Part shown: positions 1 through 35,645 of the stretch, one piece after another
Layout: each line of letters opens with the position of its first letter
Numbering within the stretch: position 1 is the first letter of the stretch
DNA from: Amorphochlora amoebiformis
Taxonomy: Eukaryota; Cercozoa; Chlorarachniophyceae
DNA: 64,000 nucleotides
Direction of reading: 5' to 3'
Assembly (NCBI GenBank): GCA_054601695.1
Contig: BAAHQB010000192.1
Span: 186,001 to 250,000, forward strand
The notes under the pieces: model-generated
Told to the model about the DNA's origin: nothing
The model's database searches: none
The model's input: only the letters and a program-made list of their open reading frames with translations
Position numbers and translations under genes: made by a program

Positions 1-430
1 AACCCACCTTACATTGATCGTAACCTAAAACTAGTTTGATACTAACATAAACCTAACCCTAACCCTAACCCTAACCCTAACCCTAACCCTAAGCCTAACC
101 CTAACCCTAACCCTAAGCCTTACCCTGACCCTAACCCTAACCCTAACCCTAACCCTAACCCTAACCCTAACCCTAGTGACTACAACATGCAAACCAAAAC
201 ATGAGATCTGTTCAGATCACTAGAATAACAAACCCACTAGTGGTGGAGTCTATGTCTCCACTGAATAATCTGATCTTAACCCTTATCCTAACCCTAACCC
301 TAATCTCACTCTAATTCATGCGTAAATCCTAGCCCTAACGATAAGCCTAACCCTAACCCTAACCCTAACCCCAACCTTAAGCGTAACCCTAAACAGATTC
401 CGGCCTACAGGCAGATTCGGGTTAACAGGT
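1..430. repeat. Interstitial telomere-type CCCTAA arrays at the left edge
   Basis: Two blocks of mostly exact CCCTAA repeats (about 55-174 and 280-395), with variants such as CCCTAAG and CCCTGA, are separated by about 100 nt of ordinary sequence. Non-repeat sequence lies on both sides and genes follow, so this is interstitial or subtelomere-like DNA rather than a chromosome end. No exon was found here. Confidence 0.85.
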
Positions 431-433
431 ATG

Positions 434-490
<57 letters not shown>

Positions 491-500
491 ATGTTTACAT

Positions 501-542
<42 letters not shown>

Positions 543-658
543 ATTGTTGTATATGTATGTATATATATATATATATATATGTATATTATATATATAATAT
601 ATATATTGATATATATCGATATATATATATATATAAATGTATAATATACAGATCTTTA

Positions 659-9312
<8,654 letters not shown>

Positions 9313-9693
9313 AGTTACGTTATACCGACACCACCTTTTTAAACCACATTAATATTATTCTTACGTAATTTTGCCTTTGTATATTATTATCAATACCGTT
9401 TTAAACGTTTCATCCATATCAAAATAATTTTACTAATTTTATGTATATTACTATCTTATATGGGTATGCGTATATTGTCGGATATTCAAAGAGGTAGTAT
9501 TATATGAGAATAGGACGTTATTAAAGTGCCTCAGATTTTATTATATTTTATATGCAAATAAATATGTAATATAATATATATGTATAATATATATATATAT
9601 ATATATAATATATACATATATATATATGTATATAAAACATATACATATACATATATATATATATAACTTTTATAAATATACTTGTGTGCGTCG

Positions 9694-9748
<55 letters not shown>

Positions 9749-9859
9749 GTTCTATGCAATATAATGCATATATTTAAACAATTCCCTTACCCGAACGTTT
9801 CAACATAAAATATTTTTTCGAATATGTACTATATATCATATATATATATATATATATAC
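9313..9859. other. Spacer between genes A and B
   Basis: About 230 nt of AT-rich non-microsatellite DNA (9313-9545), probably the gene A 3' flank, followed by (TA)n blocks. No exon with matching splice signals was seen. Confidence 0.5.
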
Positions 9860-10310
9860 ATGCCACCAGGCGATGGCTTCCGCAAAATCCGTATGTCCCT
9901 CGCCCCCCTCCGCCTTGGGAACGGCCCTTTTCACCCCGACGAAGAATCCCGGGATTCAGAAATTGATGAAAACGAATCCCAGGAATTAAGGCTATCAAAT
10001 GCAGAGTCCCGGAACTCAGGCCTCATGAGGAACGATTCAGGTATCGTGGGTCCCGAATCCCCGGATTCAGGCAAAGTGGGCTCCGAATCCCGGGATTTGG
10101 GGATAGAGGACGGGGGATTCCAGGATTCGAGAGTCTCGGAGACGCTCGGAGATCGGTCAGAGGGGTTTCAGACCGTGTTTAGGCGGTATAATCAGAGTGT
10201 GGCGTTTCTTACGAGGAACGAAATTGAGGTGCGAAGACGTTATATATTGTACTTCATATATATATATGGGTATGTCTATATTCATATATTTATAGATATA
10301 GATATACATC

Positions 10311-10343
<33 letters not shown>

Positions 10344-10551
10344 TATGTGTGTGTGTGTGTGTGTAAATTTGATATATATATAATATAAGTATATATGTGT
10401 GAAGATAAAATATAGATGTAATAAACATATATTATATGTATGTGTATATATGCATATATATGTGTGTATGAACACATACATATCTAACAAATATGTTTGT
10501 ACATGTATACATATATGTGTATATGCGTACATATGTGCATAAGTACATACT

Positions 10552-10598
<47 letters not shown>

Positions 10599-11380
10599 AA
10601 TATAATATATACATATACATTTATATATATATACATATATACATATATATATATATACATGCACGTAAGTAAAATATATGTGTCATATATATATATATAT
10701 ATATATAGGTTACGGAATCGGATTCTGGATCCTGGGAGGAGGAAGGTAAACTTAAAAGCATTATACGTATACTAAGATATCTATATACAAATATAACTCA
10801 TATATACATGTGTGGACGTATATTATAAATATATATATATATATGTGTGTATATATATATATATAATATATATATATATATGATACAGATATACATATAT
10901 ATATTCATATATGTATATGCAAAAACTACATTATGTAAGTATCGAATATAACTCCATCTTTATACATACAACAAATAACCCTAAATATGCGCATTACATG
11001 CAGTATTCCCATACACACCTACTCTCCCACACCGTAAACCTATTCATTTCCTATAAACACATAAATATATATATATACCACCCTCAGACGGCCTCACATA
11101 TCGCCGTAACAAGGCCACAGGAGAGGTAGAATCAGTCTCTCATTCCGCCCGAATACCAGAAATACCAGATATACAAGAAACATCCCCCACACGAAAAACG
11201 CCCAAAAACGACCAACGATTACGAAATTCTCGAAAATCTCCTGAAAAAGACCACCTGAAAGTCCGAAAATATGCCGACATATACATGCATGCGTTTGGTT
11301 TGTATTTTCCGCAGATAGAGTGGCATCCCGATCATTGGGGAGATGAAGGCGTTTTTCTGGAGCATCCGACATCTATTTAG
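9860..11380 (+). CDS. Gene B: 4-exon acidic protein of unknown function (169 aa)
   Basis: Exons: 9860-10228, 10709-10745, 11088-11125, 11315-11380, with phases 0, 1, 0 and a total of 510 nt. The first exon (123 codons) is rich in Asp, Glu and Ser with repeated xESRDS/ESPDS motifs, and is probably disordered. A more ordered end follows (FRRYNQSVAFLTRNEIE). The C-terminus is GLTYRRNKATGE joined to IEWHPDHWGDEGVFLEHP, stop at 11378-11380. The clustered aromatic and charged residues look like a small folded module, but I do not recognise the family. Intron 1 (480 nt) is mostly (TA)n. The ATG at 9860 is preferred over one at 9824 because the intervening codons are TA repeat. Confidence 0.75.
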
Positions 11381-12253
11381 CTATGTGTGCACGTGGCTAG
11401 CGTGGGTCTCGAATCAAGTGGTAAATATCTAGAGACTATCTTTAGCGCTTGACAACTAATTATAAGTTGATCATTAGCACGTGCAAGTTGTAAATTAACC
11501 AAATTTGATAACTTACTGGACGGATCCTTCTAGATGCTAGCTATAGTCTATACAGTCTAGACAGTGTCCACAGTGCATGAGTTTCGAGAGCTCAGCCGGT
11601 TTTGTAACTATGTTACTACTAGTACTAGATACGTGATCAATAAGATGTTCGGAACTTCATATGATCCATGGGATCTAAATCATCTAATGAACCTCAGTCT
11701 AGTCAGTACATCTACATGTAGTACATATCTAGATATACCTAACTAGACTAGTAGAGCCTAGATCTAGAGCACCAGATGTTGGTCACTGCTAGACTGGCTT
11801 GTCCGACTGCAATGCAGAGTCCATTGTCACCTAGGTCACTGAGCCTGACTAGCCTGATGGACTCTCATATAAATCTGATGCCTCACATACATACTCTAGA
11901 TACTATGATGCATATGTGCCATGATTCCCAAATATGTACATGTACAATAGTGTATTACATGTACAAAGACTAGAAATAGTGTGAATGTGTGACAATTTCT
12001 AGAATTTCTAGAAATCAGTCCGGCTAGTCCGGGATAAATGACAAAACTGGGTCATAGAAATCATATGGTACCATATTACCATGAACGGGATATTAACTTT
12101 GACGTTTTCGGTTGGTGGTAGTATCTATCATATGCATGGCGGCCGGAAACAAAATACGTCTTAACAAATTTTAAGTCTCTTAGAGACTTCAGAATCTTAA
12201 AGTTAAGATAATGTAAGTTTGATATGAGATATTCCCTCGAACTAATTTAGATT
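11381..12253. other. CTAG-rich spacer between genes B and C
   Basis: This stretch is free of microsatellites and unusually dense in CTAG, TCTAGA, ACTAGT and CATG palindromes, especially at 11520-11990. It begins directly after the gene B stop codon. Short frames inside (for example 11564-11746) have no codon or splice support. Similar spacers occur at 34930-35640 and 43915-44830. Confidence 0.6.
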
Positions 12254-12653
12254 TCATGGCGAAAAATGTAATCAACTTTTTCTTTGCAACGGTTAGGATA
12301 TGCCTTATGCCCAGAGTCTTTATCTTGTGAAAATGACCATCCTCTTCGAGGGCATGATTCGTCGGCCGATTTATTTATTGGGAGATTAGAAGGCCGTCAG
12401 CGGTTACTATCCGTCACTAACATGGGATTGTTAGGATACGTACCCTTCCTCCGAACAACTGAGTTAAAATAGCGGGTATTTGAAGATAATAGGTATTCAT
12501 TACAGGGTAAATACCTATTCATAGTATTAGGCGATTTCACCCGAAGTACGGTTCAATGTCCCGGCGAGTCGGCGACCCCAGCGTTGTTTAGCGAAGATTC
12601 CTCCATCCTTCTGTAAGTGGGTTGCGGACGAGTTCTGAATTTGTAATCCCTGT
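12254..12653. other. Region upstream of gene C, possible 5' exons
   Basis: Balanced base composition, no microsatellite. One frame is open from 12284 to 12472 without an ATG. A strong donor (CTTCT then GTAAGTG) sits at 12613, and another frame stays open from about 12591 to 12770 across it. No consistent join to the kinase frame was found, so this is probably a 5' UTR or unresolved upstream exons. Confidence 0.35.
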
Positions 12654-13796
12654 ATGGGAGCTTGCGGGTTTGGAAAAGGAGATCGTCAGAGCTCTCATTC
12701 GAAACTTGAAAGAAAATCGGCTTCTCCTGACCGTAGAAGACTCGGCGCCGAGGAAAAGATATCCTTTCGTTCTATGAATGAAAGGAAATCCAACGTAGTC
12801 TTGATCGAGAGGGCCAACATGGGCGGAATGGGAACAATCATCAAAGGCTTCCATCTTCGAAGCAAGAGGTGCGAGGGCGTGGTATTCAGAGGGTAAATCT
12901 GGACTTCTGAGCTTGCATATTTTCCCAGGATGCTAGCAATGATAAACCTGACGAAAAAAGATATAGCTATGCTGGAGCAGGTTGTGCATAATTACCGTCG
13001 TGTATAGGGGGGCCGAATGAGAGAGATCGTGTGTGAAATGAGGCGAACGCTCACGCGCACGTGTACGTTCAGGTGCGTCATCCTCAGATCCTGTCTCTCG
13101 AAGAGGATGTCTACCATATAGATTGTCCCGCCATGTCGGCTGTAGAGTACCTGGACCAAGGTTCTTCGTTTCGAATTTCCTTCCAAATCCCCGAGGAGAT
13201 GAACATGACCAATTGCAGGCTCCATATTCGACATAGTTCAAGCGCATGGGTGCCTTCCGGAATCTGTAATTTCGTTTGTCACCCAGCAGGTAAGTCGAGA
13301 GACGGTTGTAACCCTGTTAGCCAGAGATAGGTTCGGAATGTAATTCGCCAACCACGTATATCGCGATTTAGGTTTTAAGTGGCCTTGCGCATATCCATTC
13401 CAATCGGGTCGTCCACAGGGACCTCACACCAAGCAATATTCTAGTGAGCAGACGAGGGCAGGTGAAGATCGCTGGATTCTCTCTCGCGTGCGAGCTCTCG
13501 TAAGACCTCCCATACAGTCTTAGATAACTTGATAAGGAGCTGAATATTGCAGCGAATGCACGGGCTTGACAGAAAAGAAGGGTTCAGGTGCTTATATGAG
13601 TCCGGAAATGGTTGCTGGATTCATGTGTTCCGAGGCGAGCGATATCTGGTCGCTGGGTCTAACAGTTATATACTGTGCGACGGGGAAACAGCTAAATGAG
13701 GTGATATACTAATAAACACACGCACAAACATTCAAACATAAATTTATGTAATGTATGTGTAAATAAAATCGAATTATATATATAAATATATAAATA

Positions 13797-13837
<41 letters not shown>

Positions 13838-13861
13838 TTATATATATACATATATATATAC

Positions 13862-13912
<51 letters not shown>

Positions 13913-14144
13913 CATGCATTAACAAATATATTTTCATAAAGAGTTACATATATAAATATATATTATATATTTAAATGAAAATATATGTATATGTATATAT
14001 ACACATATATATACTATATATATTTTATATATAAATATATATAAATATATATATGTGTGTGTGTATATACATATACACATATGATGTTTTTATACATGTA
14101 TATTACACATGTAGAATATATTTATGCACATTACACATGTAAAT

Positions 14145-14187
<43 letters not shown>

Positions 14188-14227
14188 AATATAATATATA
14201 TATATATATGCATAATATATTTATATT

Positions 14228-14277
<50 letters not shown>

Positions 14278-14294
14278 AATATAAAAATATTATT

Positions 14295-14357
<63 letters not shown>

Positions 14358-14579
14358 TATATATATATGTATATATATATGTATATATATATATATATAT
14401 GATGCATATGCATGACTTTATATCATATTATTTACACACACACACACAGAGAGACACACATATAGACACCTCAGAACGATGATGCCGGAAAAACAGTGGA
14501 AAGAATTTGGAGTCATCCCAAAAGCTTTTCGCTTGAATTCTGCTTATTCATCGATCGTTGCATGGCCAAGGCATCTTAA
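12654..14579 (+). CDS. Gene C: predicted catalytically dead protein kinase (283 aa)
   Basis: Exons: 12654-12892, 12929-13001, 13073-13160, 13219-13289, 13372-13499, 13553-13700, 14475-14579; 852 nt. The kinase fold is recognisable throughout. There is a Gly-rich loop (NMGGMGTIIKG), an alpha-C region running into RRVRHPQILSL, EYLDQGSIFDIV, HRDLTPSNIL (D174, N179), GSGAYMSPE, SDIWSLGLTVIYCATGK and an alpha-H region FIDRCMAKAS. Key residues are missing. No VAIK lysine is visible (VVFRG), the catalytic-loop Lys is Thr176, and the DFG motif reads GFS (192-194). The chain stops where kinases normally continue with KDPxxRP. The start MGACGFGK resembles an N-myristoylation/palmitoylation signal. Introns are 36-82 nt except the last (774 nt, TA-rich). 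Clean splicing argues for a pseudokinase rather than a decaying pseudogene. The family looks STE/MAPKK-like. Confidence 0.85.
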
Positions 14580-15654
14580 TCTAAATCTCAAGGGAGAGAA
14601 GTGCATAAAAGTTAAGAGAGGAGAGAAAATCGAAAGAGAATGACTAGAATTAAAGCGAGAGGTGAGAGATATAAAAAGAAGGCGTAACCATTAACAACCA
14701 AAGGATCCGATCAGTCGGTCAACGGCAATCGAGCTGCTATCAAGCAAGTTTATTACGATCTACTCCGATGGGTTCTATAAGTCCAACCTTAACCTAATCT
14801 CCCATATGCCTCACACAACATCTGCCTCTCACTTCCCCAACCGGTCTTAACTATGAGAACAGTGGTAACCATGTTACTGCTGCTTATCTCTTCATCGCTC
14901 CATCTCTCTTTCTTTCACTCTACCTTTGTTTTTTGTCTTTGTCTTGGTCCATTTCGTTTCTGTTTCAGTCTTCGCTTTCGCTGTCCTCACTCAATACCTT
15001 TCCCCAACCTAGTTTAGACTTTCTCTTTCGTTAATATATTAAGTATATATATTTACATACAATGTATATATATATATATATGTTATTATTATTATCATTA
15101 TTATTATTATTTATAATTGTATACCCACACCACATTTCGCACACACACACACACACATAGCCACATATGTATGTACATACATGTATATTTATATATATAT
15201 ATATATATATATGTACATATATATATAATGTATGTATACATGATACATAGTATCTATCTTTCTCCCCCAACACTCTCTCTCTCACATCCTCTCTCTCTCA
15301 CTTCCAGAACGACCCCCAACACTCTCTCTCACATCCTCTCTCTCTCTCACTTCTCTAAGAACGATGTCAATTCTTTTCTCCTTGTGTTTCAATCACTCAA
15401 TATCTGTCGCTTCCTACACACACTATATATATATATAATATTAATTAATATATAAAGATATAAAAATATAGATTTACACATATGTGAATCCTTGTCTCCT
15501 GGTGTTTCAATCCCTCGATATCTGTCACTCTCTCTCTCTCCCTCTCCCCTCTCCCAACTCAATTCTGAAACCAATCGACTCCTGACACTCTTCTTAAAAT
15601 CGCTTAAAATCGTCCAGAATCTCCTCATTCCTCGGCACAGAGTATGATAGCAAA
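14580..15654. other. Spacer between genes C and D with CT-rich tandem duplications
   Basis: Mixed sequence with (TA)n at 15030-15250 and CT-rich stretches. A segment beginning AACACTCTCTCTC is duplicated near 15268 and 15318. A segment beginning TTTCAATC is duplicated near 15386 and 15507. A 54-codon frame at 14853-15017 starts MRTVVTMLLLLISSS, like a signal peptide, but is pyrimidine-driven and unsupported. The last 100 nt are probably the gene D 5' UTR. Confidence 0.45.
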
Positions 15655-15882
15655 ATGAATCGCGCCAATGCAGAGAAGGAAGTTGTTGCTCTTGTAAGTA
15701 AAACTAACTGGATACTGACCTTACTCTTAAGTAATTTGGACGCGCAAAGTAACCTGATTTGCGCGCTGTAACCTGGCAGGCTGGGAGAATCAAGGAGCTG
15801 TCATTCAGGTTAGCTGGGAATGTACTATACTTGTAAACACATGTATCTATGTATAATATATATATATATATAAATATGTGTG

Positions 15883-15937
<55 letters not shown>

Positions 15938-16569
15938 CGGCGCAGCGGTATGGTATACCACCAGTAGTCGAGGACTTGGTTCAATCCCGTTAGAATTAGC
16001 CTCATGTATGGTCAGTTAGATTGAAAGTAACTTTGATTTGGACATCGTGTATACATGCATACAGATAAATCTATAATAGAATACTCTCCACAGAGTTTAG
16101 GCGCGCCAGAAAGCTTGATTTCACATCTTGTCACCGATGGTCAGAAACCCCGTTAGTGCCCGAGAGTATCGGTGGTACGGGTTGGTACCGGGTAGTACCA
16201 GACTAGGCGATCTTCAGAAATTCTCTCCACATTTAGGCGCGCCAGATGGCTTGATTTCACATCTTGTCACCTATGGTCAGAAACCCCGTTACTACCTGTG
16301 AGTATCGGGTGGTGCCACGTAGTACCAGACTAGGTGATGGCTTGATTTCACATCTTGTCACCTAATCGTCTGAAACCCCGTTACTACCTGAGAGTATCGG
16401 GTGGTGCCAGGTAGTACCAGACTAGACGATCTTCAACCATCTCCAGGATCTCAAGCGATTTCCAGCTGGCCCATGAGTGTTATTGATATCTACGACGTCT
16501 CATTTATATATGTAAAAATATATATATATATTTATATATATATATATATAATATTTTTGTATATCTATA

Positions 16570-16600
<31 letters not shown>

Positions 16601-16636
16601 CATATATATATGTATGTATATAGATATGTACACATG

Positions 16637-16678
<42 letters not shown>

Positions 16679-17226
16679 TTATTTATATATAAATATAAAA
16701 CATAATAGAGCATGAATATATCTACAAGGTATGGGCACACATATAATTCTTCTCCATATCTTCCCTTCCTCAACCCTCCGCTAAATCACAGAGAAACGCT
16801 CCTCTTCTCCCAATTCGACACCCACGAAACCCTCGCTGCCCACTTTCACGTCTCTATTGACTTCGTTTCTACAATCTTGAGCGACCTTAGCCTTACCCCC
16901 CAGAACCCATCAACATCCTCCTCCTTTCCAGATCACACCTCAACAAACCCCCAACCTCCAAACCCAAACCCAAGGCCCAGCCCTCTCGTGGTATCTCAGG
17001 TGATCCTTAACTTGCAAAACCAATCCTTCTTGCCTTACAAGCTACGAACTTCAAGCCGCAGAATGTTCTAGTCACCCAAAAGCTACCATCAACATTTCCG
17101 CTGGTCAATAATGCCACGACAACTCGCACGCGAGCAGTTGATTCAAAACATGCGGCTCCCAACACTGAGGTTCCCAAGCCTAGCAACCTAACACGAATTC
17201 TAATCTTCAGCAACGTCTTATGCTAA
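15655..17226 (+). CDS. Gene D: 4-exon protein with possible helix-turn-helix (146 aa)
   Basis: Exons: 15655-15693, 15780-15808, 16792-16999, 17062-17226; phases 0, 2, 0; 441 nt. It begins [13 protein letters not shown] and continues [10 protein letters not shown] and [18 protein letters not shown], then [14 protein letters not shown]. The segment [20 protein letters not shown] has the spacing of a helix-turn-helix, but that is a visual impression only. The rest is Pro/Asn/Ser/Thr-rich and probably disordered. The exon 4 acceptor could also be 9 nt upstream in the same frame. The 983-nt intron 2 contains (TA)n, a tRNA-like SINE head and a tandem repeat. A DNA-binding role would be inference. 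Confidence 0.65.
15931..16500 (+). mobile_element. tRNA-derived SINE-like element with tandemly repeated body
   Basis: A head with a consensus pol III A box (GGCGCAGCGG, 15939-15948) and B box (GGTTCAATCCC, 15978-15988), about 40 nt apart as in a tRNA. The flanks do not pair as an acceptor stem, so it is not a functional tRNA. Downstream, at about 16095-16435, a unit of roughly 100-115 nt occurs about three times, each with a core like CTTGATTTCACATCTTGTCA, then AGAAACCCCGTTA and a block ending AGTACCAGACTAG. It lies in a gene D intron. A diverged relative is at 24930-25230. Confidence 0.55.
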
Positions 17227-17295
17227 TGCTAGCCATACTACCCCCAAAACATCCTAAGCTAGACGCCAGATCTGAGGCAAACTGTCTTTGGCATC

Positions 17296-17329
<34 letters not shown>

Positions 17330-17335
17330 TATATC

Positions 17336-17366
<31 letters not shown>

Positions 17367-17534
17367 CACACACACACATACATATATACATCTATATATA
17401 TATCCTGAACTTTAACTCCTATATATATATCCTGAACTTTAACTCCTAGATCATATCCGACCAACCCTTGCCTCTTCCAGACCAAGGTAGGTTCATCCTA
17501 TGATTACCCTCATTCCGATTTTTAATCTATGCGT

Positions 17535-18005
17535 TTTGATAGCAGTCGGTCTCTTTCTCTCCTTACCTACCCTCCCTCTCTCTCTCTCTTCTTCATTTCT
17601 CTCTCCACTCAAACTTCTCCCCTCTCCGTCCTCTCCTCTCCGCTCCCCACTCTCTTCTCCTCTCTCCCAACCTTTCACAACGACTGAAACAAACCTCCAA
17701 GCCAGGTTAATCTTATGATTACCAACCTTCCGATTATTTAATCTATGCGTGTTTTTTGCTGTCTTCTGTACTCTCTCTTTGTCTCGCTCGCCTTGGTCTC
17801 TGCTTATGCTTCTAGCTGTATCAAACTTGGAGATTTGCGACGATGAGGAACTGGAGCTGTCAATGGCTCTGGAGGTTGTTTCAGTCGTTGTGAAAGCTGG
17901 AGATAGGAGAAGAGAGTGGGGAGCGGAGAGGAGAGGACGGAGAGGGGAGAATATTGGGTGGAGGGGGAAATGAAGGAGAGGGAGAGAGAGGAGACCACTG
18001 CTATC
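17535..18005. repeat. Fold-back inverted repeat, arms of about 140-160 nt
   Basis: The left arm (about 17535-17703, from TTTTGATAGCAGT to GACTGAAACAAACCTCCA) is matched in reverse complement by the right arm (about 17868-18005, from TGGAGGTTGTTTCAGTC to ACTGCTATCAA). The loop is about 165 nt. The arms share a long near-identical core around CTCCGTCCTCTCCTCTCCGC, so a large hairpin could form. A direct repeat beginning ATGATTACC also flanks part of it (17500 and 17716). Confidence 0.75.
17816..17874 (+). CDS. Possible upstream exon of gene E with UIM-like motif
   Basis: A short frame with an acceptor (CTTCTAG) and a donor (GAG then GTTGTT) encodes VSNLEICDDEELELSMALE. It joins in phase 0 to a possible acceptor at 18548, just before the gene E start codon. 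The acidic cluster followed by LELSMALE resembles a ubiquitin-interacting motif without the conserved Ala and Ser. It sits in the loop and arm of the fold-back repeat, which makes it doubtful. Confidence 0.3.
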
Positions 18006-18087
18006 AATTTCATATATGTATATGTATATATGAATAATGAAGACACACACGCATAATTATATACGCATACACACACATATATAGTAG

Positions 18088-18147
<60 letters not shown>

Positions 18148-18181
18148 TCTATATAAGCATTTATCGTTGCATACATAAATA

Positions 18182-18307
<126 letters not shown>

Positions 18308-18432
18308 GTATGTATAATATATATATATACATACATATATACATATATATATGTATATATATATATATTATATCCATGCATGTATTTGGAAGCGACACAC
18401 AGAGACAGAGAAGGAAATCAGGAGAGAGGGGA

Positions 18433-18476
<44 letters not shown>

Positions 18477-18560
18477 ATACAAATACACCTTCATAATTCT
18501 CCATACATACCCACCTCCCACAAAACTATTTTCATCTTCCAATCCCAGCGTATACAAGAA

Positions 18561-32746
<14,186 letters not shown>

Positions 32747-33110
32747 GGTTTTGTTCGCGAGAGTAGAGGTGGAGCCTTCTCGTCAGCCTTAGTGAGGGAT
32801 GACTGGTGAACCTAAGGATTCCGGAGGAAGAAAGAAACTATCCGACTGAGTTCTTCATAGTCCGTTTGGACAAGAGCTAACCTTGGACTACGTAGTTAGC
32901 ACATTTGTGCTACGTAGTTCGCACATCATTAGAAGTACGCAATTAGCATATGATTAGTAGCACGTACATAATTAGTAGTAGGGTAGTTAGCACATTTGTA
33001 GTTCGTAGTTAGGATATGGTTAACAATTAGTTAGCACATTTGTAGTACGTAGTTAGCATATGGTTAACAGTACGTAGTTAGCACAATTGTAGTACGTAGT
33101 TAGCATATGG
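32747..33110. repeat. Spacer with TACGTAGTTAGCACAT repeats
   Basis: After the gene E stop codon there is ordinary sequence to about 32880. Then come roughly seven loosely tandem units of TACGTAGTTAGCACATTTG alternating with TTAGCATATGGTTA. No microsatellite. No exon is convincing, though a short plus-strand frame starts at an ATG near 32798. Confidence 0.6.
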
Positions 33111-33177
33111 TTAGTAGTGTATCACAGCGCTACCAAAATTGTTGCCTACTACGATATTACTGGTCGCTGTACTATAA

Positions 33178-33208
<31 letters not shown>

Positions 33209-33212
33209 TAAA

Positions 33213-33286
<74 letters not shown>

Positions 33287-33857
33287 CATATATATATATA
33301 TATTATATATATATACATGTATAAATGTGTGCACGTACGTAGTCTAAACAACACAATATCAAGAATACACCATATGCTTCCAGGAGGTTTGGCTATTAAT
33401 CAACTGCATATTCGAGCGTCCAAATACCCCTTGCACACGGATAAGGGTCAGTTAAACCACCGATAAATAAGGAGATTTATTTCCCTACAACGTTGAACCA
33501 AGACACTTGCTATACATGTAAGATTGCATGGATAAAAGAGAATATACATATATAATGCCGCATATATGCATACCAGCGTATTATACTGGAATGTTGCTAT
33601 GGGCGGCGAGTCTGTCTTATAGTTGAGAGCGTGCAATGTGGACTAATGGGCACGTGACCAAAGGATTGGTAATTTTGCGCATATATGACTATATATACTC
33701 ACATGTATATTTAAACCTGAAATATGCATATGTGTATACATATGTATATATATATGTATATATATATATATATATATAAATATACAAACATATATATATA
33801 TATTATATATATATATATATATATGTATATATTATAATAGAAATATATACATCTAAC

Positions 33858-33916
<59 letters not shown>

Positions 33917-33917
33917 A

Positions 33918-33966
<49 letters not shown>

Positions 33967-34157
33967 GTATATATGTGTATATATTACATTTATATCTACA
34001 TATGTATACATATAGACATATAAATATATATATATATACACATATGAATACATATATATTGTATACATACATTTATATATGCATGTATAGGTATGGGTAT
34101 AATACATATACACATATACATATACACATATAGTATATATTATGCATATAGATATGA

Positions 34158-34214
<57 letters not shown>

Positions 34215-34227
34215 TATATGTAGATAT

Positions 34228-34289
<62 letters not shown>

Positions 34290-34495
34290 ATATATATATA
34301 TATATAAATATGTATATAATTGTATATAAATATATTCACATATATGCACATATATATACACACATATATATATATATATAATTGTATATAAATAAATATA
34401 TATATATATATATTATATATACATATCACATACATGTATGCACTTTGTATCTCCAGCATAAGTACATTTATATAGTATGTATACATATGTATGTA

Positions 34496-34583
<88 letters not shown>

Positions 34584-34655
34584 ATATAATATATATATTA
34601 ATATATAAATATGGTTTATATCGTATCTAGCAACCTATGATGCAAATTCATACAC

Positions 34656-34698
<43 letters not shown>

Positions 34699-34712
34699 AT
34701 ATATATATTTAT

Positions 34713-34789
<77 letters not shown>

Positions 34790-34909
34790 TACATATATAT
34801 ATATACATATATATATTATATATGTAATATATATATATAATATATCAGGATACATTTTAGTACTACCGGAATACTGCCATGCTCTAAATACTGATGCAGT
34901 AGTGTATAG
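33111..34909 (-). CDS. Gene F: partly resolved minus-strand gene, unknown product
   Basis: Candidate exons on the minus strand: 34909-34867 ([14 protein letters not shown]), 33642-33574 ([20 protein letters not shown]...), 33403-33371 ([11 protein letters not shown]), and a last exon 33166-33111 ([17 protein letters not shown], stop). Each has AG/GT borders and protein-like composition. A 17-nt exon near 34456 may link the first two. The join from 33371 to 33166 does not match in phase, so at least one boundary is wrong or an exon is missing, and no start codon was found. The plus strand offers a competing reading with good splice sites (33384-33446, [20 protein letters not shown]; 33577-33657, stop), so the strand is not certain. 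I do not recognise the family. Confidence 0.35.
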
Positions 34910-34929
34910 CTGCAATAATTAGAATTACT

Positions 34930-35640
34930 ATTTAGATAACAAGATAGCTTAAATGAATCCGATTCCTAGGATTCTAGCGATTGACAATTTGGCATGCAAA
35001 ATCCGCTAGATGTGTTCAATCTAGCTCATCAGTCATGTACATGTATACATGTACAGCTTCCATCATGAATTGACTAGATTGACTACTAACTAGACTATAA
35101 ATCGAAGAAAATGATCTAGTGATTAGTGATAATATACGCGTATAATCTTGTGTTATGTGACATATTAACTAATTCAGTCTACTAGTAGACTAGTTATAGA
35201 CTAGATCTACTAGTAACTAGTATAATTCTCTAGATTCTCGGTCGACCGAAAGTGTCACTATACTAGTATACTCTAGATACTCCGGATATATCCAGATACT
35301 ACTGTACTAGCTAGACTAGCTAGCTAGCTATCAATGCCGCCATGATCTAGATGATGGTAATTTACATCTAGTTCTAGTAGTTACGACATGTATGATAATA
35401 TATTATGAGACGCATCTAGCGCATACAGTGTAACACTACTAGTGTTACCTAGGTTACAACTTACAACTAGTACTAGTAGTATATATCCTAGATATCCAAT
35501 AGAAGTCTACATTTACATGTATAATGAGTCTGGAAGACAAAAATAAAACTTCAAGCGTGGCGCATGCTCACAGAGTCACAGTGCAAAAGTAAAGCCGGTC
35601 AAGCCTTTTATCAATGTCTACATGTAGGAAGCACCTGCTG
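34930..35640. other. CTAG-rich spacer between genes F and G
   Basis: No microsatellite. Very dense in CTAG, ACTAG, TCTAGA and self-complementary strings such as CTAGCTAGCTAG, closely similar in style to 11520-11990 and 44060-44600. It ends at the gene G stop codon. No exon was found. Confidence 0.6.
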
Positions 35641-35645
35641 CTTGC

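Noticed and set aside
1-430. A true chromosome end at the left edge
   Set aside because: The arrays are interrupted, have unique sequence on both sides and are followed by genes. Similar arrays occur across the window.
11094-11372. A 92-aa minus-strand frame
   Set aside because: Antisense shadow of two gene B exons and the intron between them. The plus-strand join has matching phases and a stop.
12588-12854. An 88-aa minus-strand frame
   Set aside because: Antisense to the first kinase exon, which has recognisable kinase motifs.
15939-15988. A functional tRNA gene
   Set aside because: A and B boxes are present but the flanking sequence does not pair as an acceptor stem and the anticodon arm is not clear. 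It fits a tRNA-derived element.
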